From: Aldersonia sp. NBC_00410
GTDB lineage: Bacteria; Actinomycetota; Actinomycetes; Mycobacteriales; Mycobacteriaceae
Reading direction: 5' to 3'
NCBI RefSeq assembly: GCF_026342035.1
Contig: NZ_JAPENM010000003.1
Span: forward strand, 248,001-312,000
Length of the DNA: 64,000 nt
Part shown: in pieces, positions 63,647-64,000 of the stretch
Layout of the letters: each line of letters opens with the position of its first letter
How positions within the stretch are numbered: position 1 is the stretch's first letter
Program-made: the position numbers and the translations under genes
The notes under the pieces: model-generated
Database searches by the model: none
The model's input: the letters and a program-made list of their open reading frames with translations, nothing else
Told to the model about the DNA's origin: nothing

Positions 63647-64000
63647 ATGACGACGACCACCGATCCGCTCGCCCTCGAGCGTCAGGTCTGTTTCGCACTC
63701 GCGGTGGCCAACCGCTCGGTGCTCGGGATCTACCGCCCGCTGCTCGAACCGATGGGACTCACCCACCCGCAATACCTGGTCATGCTCGCGCTGTGGGAGC
63801 GTTCGCCGCGCTCGGTTCGCGAGATCGGCCAGGCCGTCCAGCTCGACTCGCCAACGCTGTCGCCGCTGCTCAAGCGGCTGGCGGCCGCCGGGCTGATCAC
63901 CCGTCGTCGCGACGATGCCGACGAGCGGAACCTCGTCGTGGAGTTGACCGACGCCGGCGTCGCACTGCGCGAGCGGGCGCTGGACATCCCGCCCGCGGTA
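63647..64000 (+). CDS. MarR-family regulator, OhrR type (3' end outside window)
   Basis: The first 118 residues of a MarR-like protein running off the window. Cys14 or thereabouts in LERQVCFALAVANR matches the peroxide-sensing cysteine of OhrR. The winged helix (LTHPQYLVMLALWE; LDSPTLSPLLKRLAAAGLITRRRDDADERNLVVELTDAG, ends given) is intact. OhrR represses ohr until organic hydroperoxides oxidise the cysteine; the ohr gene would be outside the window. ATG at 63647; TATACA 11 bases upstream looks like a -10 element, so the mRNA leader would be very short or absent. Confidence 0.88.
   Translation, partial: MTTTTDPLALERQVCFALAVANRSVLGIYRPLLEPMGLTHPQYLVMLALWERSPRSVREIGQAVQLDSPTLSPLLKRLAAAGLITRRRDDADERNLVVELTDAGVALRERALDIPPAV

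Overview
The window is high-GC actinobacterial chromosome, most likely Nocardia or a close relative in the Mycobacteriales. GTG and TTG starts are common and genes often overlap by 4 bases (ATGA or GTGA). From about 22.1 kb to 59.8 kb the gene order is largely that of the Mycobacterium tuberculosis block Rv3683 to Rv3644c: metallophosphoesterase, ponA2, whiB4, two Get3-like ATPases, crp, nth, thioredoxin, Nudix, marP, ephE, acs, HAD phosphatase, tad pilus genes, helicase, cspA, topA and holB. nhaA, a phosphoketolase, a VOC protein and a DinB protein are inserted, and some mycobacterial genes (the Rv3645 cyclase, the Rv3663-3666 transporter, Rv3668c) are absent. I recalled this synteny from memory and did not compute it.

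Layout. 1-4.7 kb: the 3' part of a neutral ceramidase, a TetR regulator, and the lysC-asd operon for aspartate-family amino acids and diaminopimelate. 4.8-9.8 kb: catalase, then a TetR/CoA-transferase pair facing an acyl-CoA dehydrogenase across a palindrome. 9.8-14.8 kb: four luciferase-like (LLM) flavin monooxygenases in two divergent pairs. 14.9-22.0 kb: accessory redox genes, comprising a TetR with a Tat-exported cholesterol oxidase, an NAD-dependent epimerase-like protein, and a TetR facing an unknown protein-SDR-P450 operon across duplicated operators. 22.1-31.4 kb: tRNA-Pro, cell wall (ponA2), redox control (whiB4), the Get3-like pair, RidA, an MBL hydrolase and Crp. 31.6-36.4 kb: endonuclease III, thioredoxin, Nudix and the MarP protease, then an EphE-like hydrolase. 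36.4-42.8 kb, minus strand: phosphoketolase, acetyl-CoA synthetase, NhaA and a membrane protein. 43-50.6 kb: a VOC protein, a degenerate Fic protein, a probable Ms1 RNA, a HAD phosphatase, a 6C RNA, and a seven-gene tad pilus operon. 50.8-59.6 kb: MrfA-type helicase, cold shock protein, topA, DinB and holB. 59.7-64 kb: tRNA-Thr, a lone Clp N-domain protein, a DUF3556-type membrane protein overlapping an FAD oxidoreductase, and the start of an OhrR-type regulator.

Most unusual items: (1) an apparently annotation-free 0.5 kb gap with the position, folding and terminator expected of Ms1, the RNA that binds core RNA polymerase, next to (2) a Fic protein that keeps its inhibitory motif but has lost the catalytic His; (3) the two-hairpin, six-C-loop 6C RNA heading the pilus operon; (4) coding tandem repeats in a Get3-like ATPase (21 bp) and in an LLM enzyme (30 bp); (5) the TetR-controlled P450/SDR/unknown operon. 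I saw no CRISPR array, insertion sequence, prophage or rRNA.
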